DNA of 8,155 nucleotides from Candidatus Fibrimonadales bacterium (GTDB lineage: Bacteria > Fibrobacterota > Fibrobacteria > Fibrobacterales > Fibrobacteraceae): assembly GCA_009788135.1 (NCBI GenBank), contig WQSA01000098.1, positions 1-8,155 of the forward strand, read 5' to 3'. Under the pieces are notes generated by a model. It did not search any database. It had not been told where the DNA came from and saw only the letters and a list, made by a program, of their open reading frames with translations. The position numbers were made by a program, and so were the translations under genes. Positions within the stretch are counted from its first letter, which is position 1, and each line of letters begins with the position of its first letter. Positions 6,463 through 8,155 of the stretch are shown here, piece by piece.

Positions 6463-7404
6463 ATGAAAACCAATCGTTTACCCCTACTGCTGGCAAGCCT
6501 GTCGTTTGCCGTTGCTTTTATCGCTTCTTGCTCCATGGAAGATGACGATGTAAATACAACAACATCCGAAGCTCTAAGTTTTTACGAGTATGACCCGGAG
6601 AGCAGCTCGTCTATAAGACCTTCAAGTTCAAGCTCTATTCCGGATGCCATTGGCGGGGAGTTCACGGAGCCGTTTACCCTAGTTTTTGATCAAAACACAG
6701 CTATAATGACAATGTCGGGCACAATTGCAGCGACAAACAACAACATGATTTCCGAAGTAGTCATAAACGACAATTATTTAATATCTGAGTTAAAGCCTTA
6801 TTTAACATTGCCAGCCCCGACCGTAAGCTTGGACGGGATTACTTCTCTTAATCTCCAATGCAATATGAGCTATAGATTCTCGATCACAGCGACGTTTGAC
6901 AACGGGCAATCTCTGTCTATGGTCAAAATTGTTCCCATAGAATGCAACATTGTACCCACCTTGCATACATATGATTTTACGTTGTCAAGCACATTCAGTT
7001 ACGCCGATCTTGATTATGAAGATACATATGCATATTTTAACTACGGCATTGACTTAATCGCTTACAGCGATTTGGACGGCGACGAAGGAAACAAGATTTA
7101 CGCACCGTGGTACTTTGATGAATTCTGGTCTAATGATTATAGCGAATATTATGGAAGCGATGTGATGCTTTGGGAGCTTCCCCCAGGGGCTGCAGCTATA
7201 TTGCAGAACGCTAACAGCTACTCTGATCTTGAACAGTTCGAACCGATGCTAGATGCGATTTTAGATGGGCCGGACGTTGAAGAAATTAACATTGCGCCTA
7301 ATAAAGCGTTTTTAGTTTTTAGCTCTGAATGGGATTTATTCGCTGTGGTAATAACAGATGTTGGCATGCAAACCGCAACATTTAAAGCCATTTTACTGGA
7401 TTAA
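6463..7404 (+). CDS. Lipoprotein with serine-rich linker, function unknown
   Basis: A 313-residue exported lipoprotein. The signal peptide MKTNRLPLLLASLSFAVAF ends in the lipobox IASC, with lipidated Cys23. An acidic stretch (MEDDDV) comes next, which may help sort the lipoprotein. Residues 45-60 form a serine linker (PESSSSIRPSSSSSIP), a style common in Fibrobacter exported proteins. Residues about 67-165 are beta-rich (FTLVFDQNTAIMTMSGT, RFSITATFDNG), perhaps an Ig-like fold. Residues 170-313 are rich in Asp, Tyr and aromatic residues and include IDLIAYSDLDGDEGNKIY; the DxDxDxG pattern at 203-209 could bind calcium, but this is weak. The ending (KAFLVFSSEWDLFAVVITD) suggests a compact C-terminal beta domain. 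No enzyme motif is recognised. It is probably co-transcribed with the next lipoprotein gene, 24 bases downstream. Confidence 0.88.
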   Translation: MKTNRLPLLLASLSFAVAFIASCSMEDDDVNTTTSEALSFYEYDPESSSSIRPSSSSSIPDAIGGEFTEPFTLVFDQNTAIMTMSGTIAATNNNMISEVVINDNYLISELKPYLTLPAPTVSLDGITSLNLQCNMSYRFSITATFDNGQSLSMVKIVPIECNIVPTLHTYDFTLSSTFSYADLDYEDTYAYFNYGIDLIAYSDLDGDEGNKIYAPWYFDEFWSNDYSEYYGSDVMLWELPPGAAAILQNANSYSDLEQFEPMLDAILDGPDVEEINIAPNKAFLVFSSEWDLFAVVITDVGMQTATFKAILLD

Positions 7405-7420
7405 CAAACAACTTAAAAGT

Positions 7421-7424
7421 GAGG
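7421..7424 (+). promoter_or_regulatory. Ribosome binding site of the right-edge lipoprotein
   Basis: GAGG lies 4 bases before the ATG at 7429, within the 24-base gap after the previous stop codon. It supports that start. Confidence 0.65.
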
Positions 7425-7428
7425 TTTT

Positions 7429-8155
7429 ATGAAAAAGTTCCCCGTTTATTTGCTCCCCGCGTTACTTTTAGCGCTCGTATTCACAAACTGCTCAGATAGC
7501 AGCAGCAACAACAATCCTGTAGATGGAGAATATATCTCCACCTATAGCGTGGACTCTATTTTGACAAGCTGCATAAGCTTTCTTAAAGCGGAGAGTTGGG
7601 ACAATGCTGTAAAATGCTACGACAATGCTTATATAGCAGACAACAACGATCCTAAAGCGATAATCTATTCCACTCTTGCCCATTTGGCAAGGATAAGCAT
7701 AGACCCTAAGGTGGCAAGCCTTATGAAGGACAACTTTGGCTTTACCACATACCCAAACAAAATGAACGCCCTTTTCAGCCGCGACTGGCTTGTGGAATAT
7801 CCAGAGGAGATTGAATATTCCTACTGGGATAATAACATTGAGCGTTATGTGGAGTGGGTAGATACTAACAATTGGTACAACCCCAAATATTACGGCATAA
7901 TGCAAAGCGGCTATTATGTAGCTTACTCTGATTATGATTATCAAACCGGCAGATATACATACCAGTATAATCTTATATCCACAACGCCAAGATACAGAAA
8001 TGTTTCTTTGCCTGGCATTTCAACTCCGGCATGGGTTCAAGGCGAAGGTACTTTGTATGAGGAAATGTTGATAAATGGCACTATTTTTGGCGCGGATGCC
8101 TGGGCAATATCCCTGCTCGCAAATTTGGTGAATAATAATACAAACGGCTTTAGCA
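7429..8155 (+). CDS. Lipoprotein with a TPR-like helical N-terminal part, function unknown (runs off right edge)
   Basis: This reading frame stays open for 242 codons from the ATG at 7429 to the window end. The signal peptide MKKFPVYLLPALLLALVF ends at TNC, with Cys21 as the likely lipidation site; Asn just before Cys is unusual outside Bacteroidota-like lineages. A Ser/Asn-rich spacer follows (SDSSSNNNP). Residues about 40-110 are helical and look like one or two tetratricopeptide-type repeats (SCISFLKAESWDNAVKCYDNAYIADNND, then AIIYSTLAHLARISID), continuing with MKDNFGFTTYPNKMNALFSRDWLVEYP. The rest (about 115-242) is Tyr/Trp/Asn-rich. TPR-like lipoproteins often act as scaffolds or assembly partners at the outer membrane, but nothing here identifies the partner. 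The next gene and the C-terminus lie outside the window. It forms a likely two-gene unit with the preceding lipoprotein gene. Confidence 0.82.
   Translation, partial: MKKFPVYLLPALLLALVFTNCSDSSSNNNPVDGEYISTYSVDSILTSCISFLKAESWDNAVKCYDNAYIADNNDPKAIIYSTLAHLARISIDPKVASLMKDNFGFTTYPNKMNALFSRDWLVEYPEEIEYSYWDNNIERYVEWVDTNNWYNPKYYGIMQSGYYVAYSDYDYQTGRYTYQYNLISTTPRYRNVSLPGISTPAWVQGEGTLYEEMLINGTIFGADAWAISLLANLVNNNTNGFS

Noticed and set aside
7492..7944. Open frame of 150 codons on the minus strand.
   Set aside because: It lies wholly antisense to the right-edge lipoprotein, which has a signal peptide, lipobox and ribosome binding site. The antisense product is hydrophobic without family features and has no start signal.
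1..8155. CRISPR arrays, insertion sequences, tRNA or rRNA genes, defence systems.
   Set aside because: No regularly spaced repeats, transposase-like frames, terminal inverted repeats or cloverleaf-like sequence were found, and nearly all sequence is covered by ordinary chromosomal genes.

Overview
The window looks like a chromosomal stretch from a Gram-negative bacterium of the Fibrobacterota (Fibrobacter-like) or a close relative in the Fibrobacterota-Chlorobi-Bacteroidota group. Four things suggest this: four separate lipoproteins with Bacteroidota/Fibrobacter-style lipoboxes, one of them with a poly-serine linker of the kind common in Fibrobacter exported proteins; a beta-barrel outer-membrane protein ending in phenylalanine; a PstC whose N-terminus carries the extra periplasmic segment familiar from Bacteroidota; and a moderate-to-low GC content. 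The taxonomic call is inference from protein style only.

Layout. Positions 6414 down to 441 hold five closely packed minus-strand genes that read as one operon: purN (purine synthesis), an exported N-acetylmuramoyl-L-alanine amidase that overlaps purN by 8 bases, an outer-membrane beta-barrel protein, and two tandem paralogous multi-domain lipoproteins. Gaps inside the run are 13, 12 and 26 bases. Beyond the last lipoprotein, a 69-base gap carries three 7-bp repeats at an exact 11-bp period, the architecture of a PhoB (Pho) box. It points into the start of pstC, the phosphate-transporter permease gene, which runs off the left edge.

On the plus strand, 48 bases from purN and divergent from it, lie two lipoprotein genes: a complete 313-residue protein with a serine-rich linker, and a second protein that runs off the right edge. 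A perfect 14-bp palindrome sits in the divergent gap.

How the genes fit together. The amidase, barrel protein and lipoproteins are all envelope components: peptidoglycan remodelling, outer membrane, and membrane-anchored Ig-like or peptidase-regulatory-like domains. PurN is a cytoplasmic housekeeping enzyme at the head of the operon. PstC belongs to the phosphate-starvation response and appears to have its own promoter. I see no mobile element, CRISPR array, RNA gene or clear intrinsic terminator. There is no gene-free stretch longer than 300 bases. The most interesting observations are the triple Pho box, the PstS-like segment inside PstC, the tandem lipoprotein pair, and the split between lipoprotein genes with Shine-Dalgarno sites and other genes without them.
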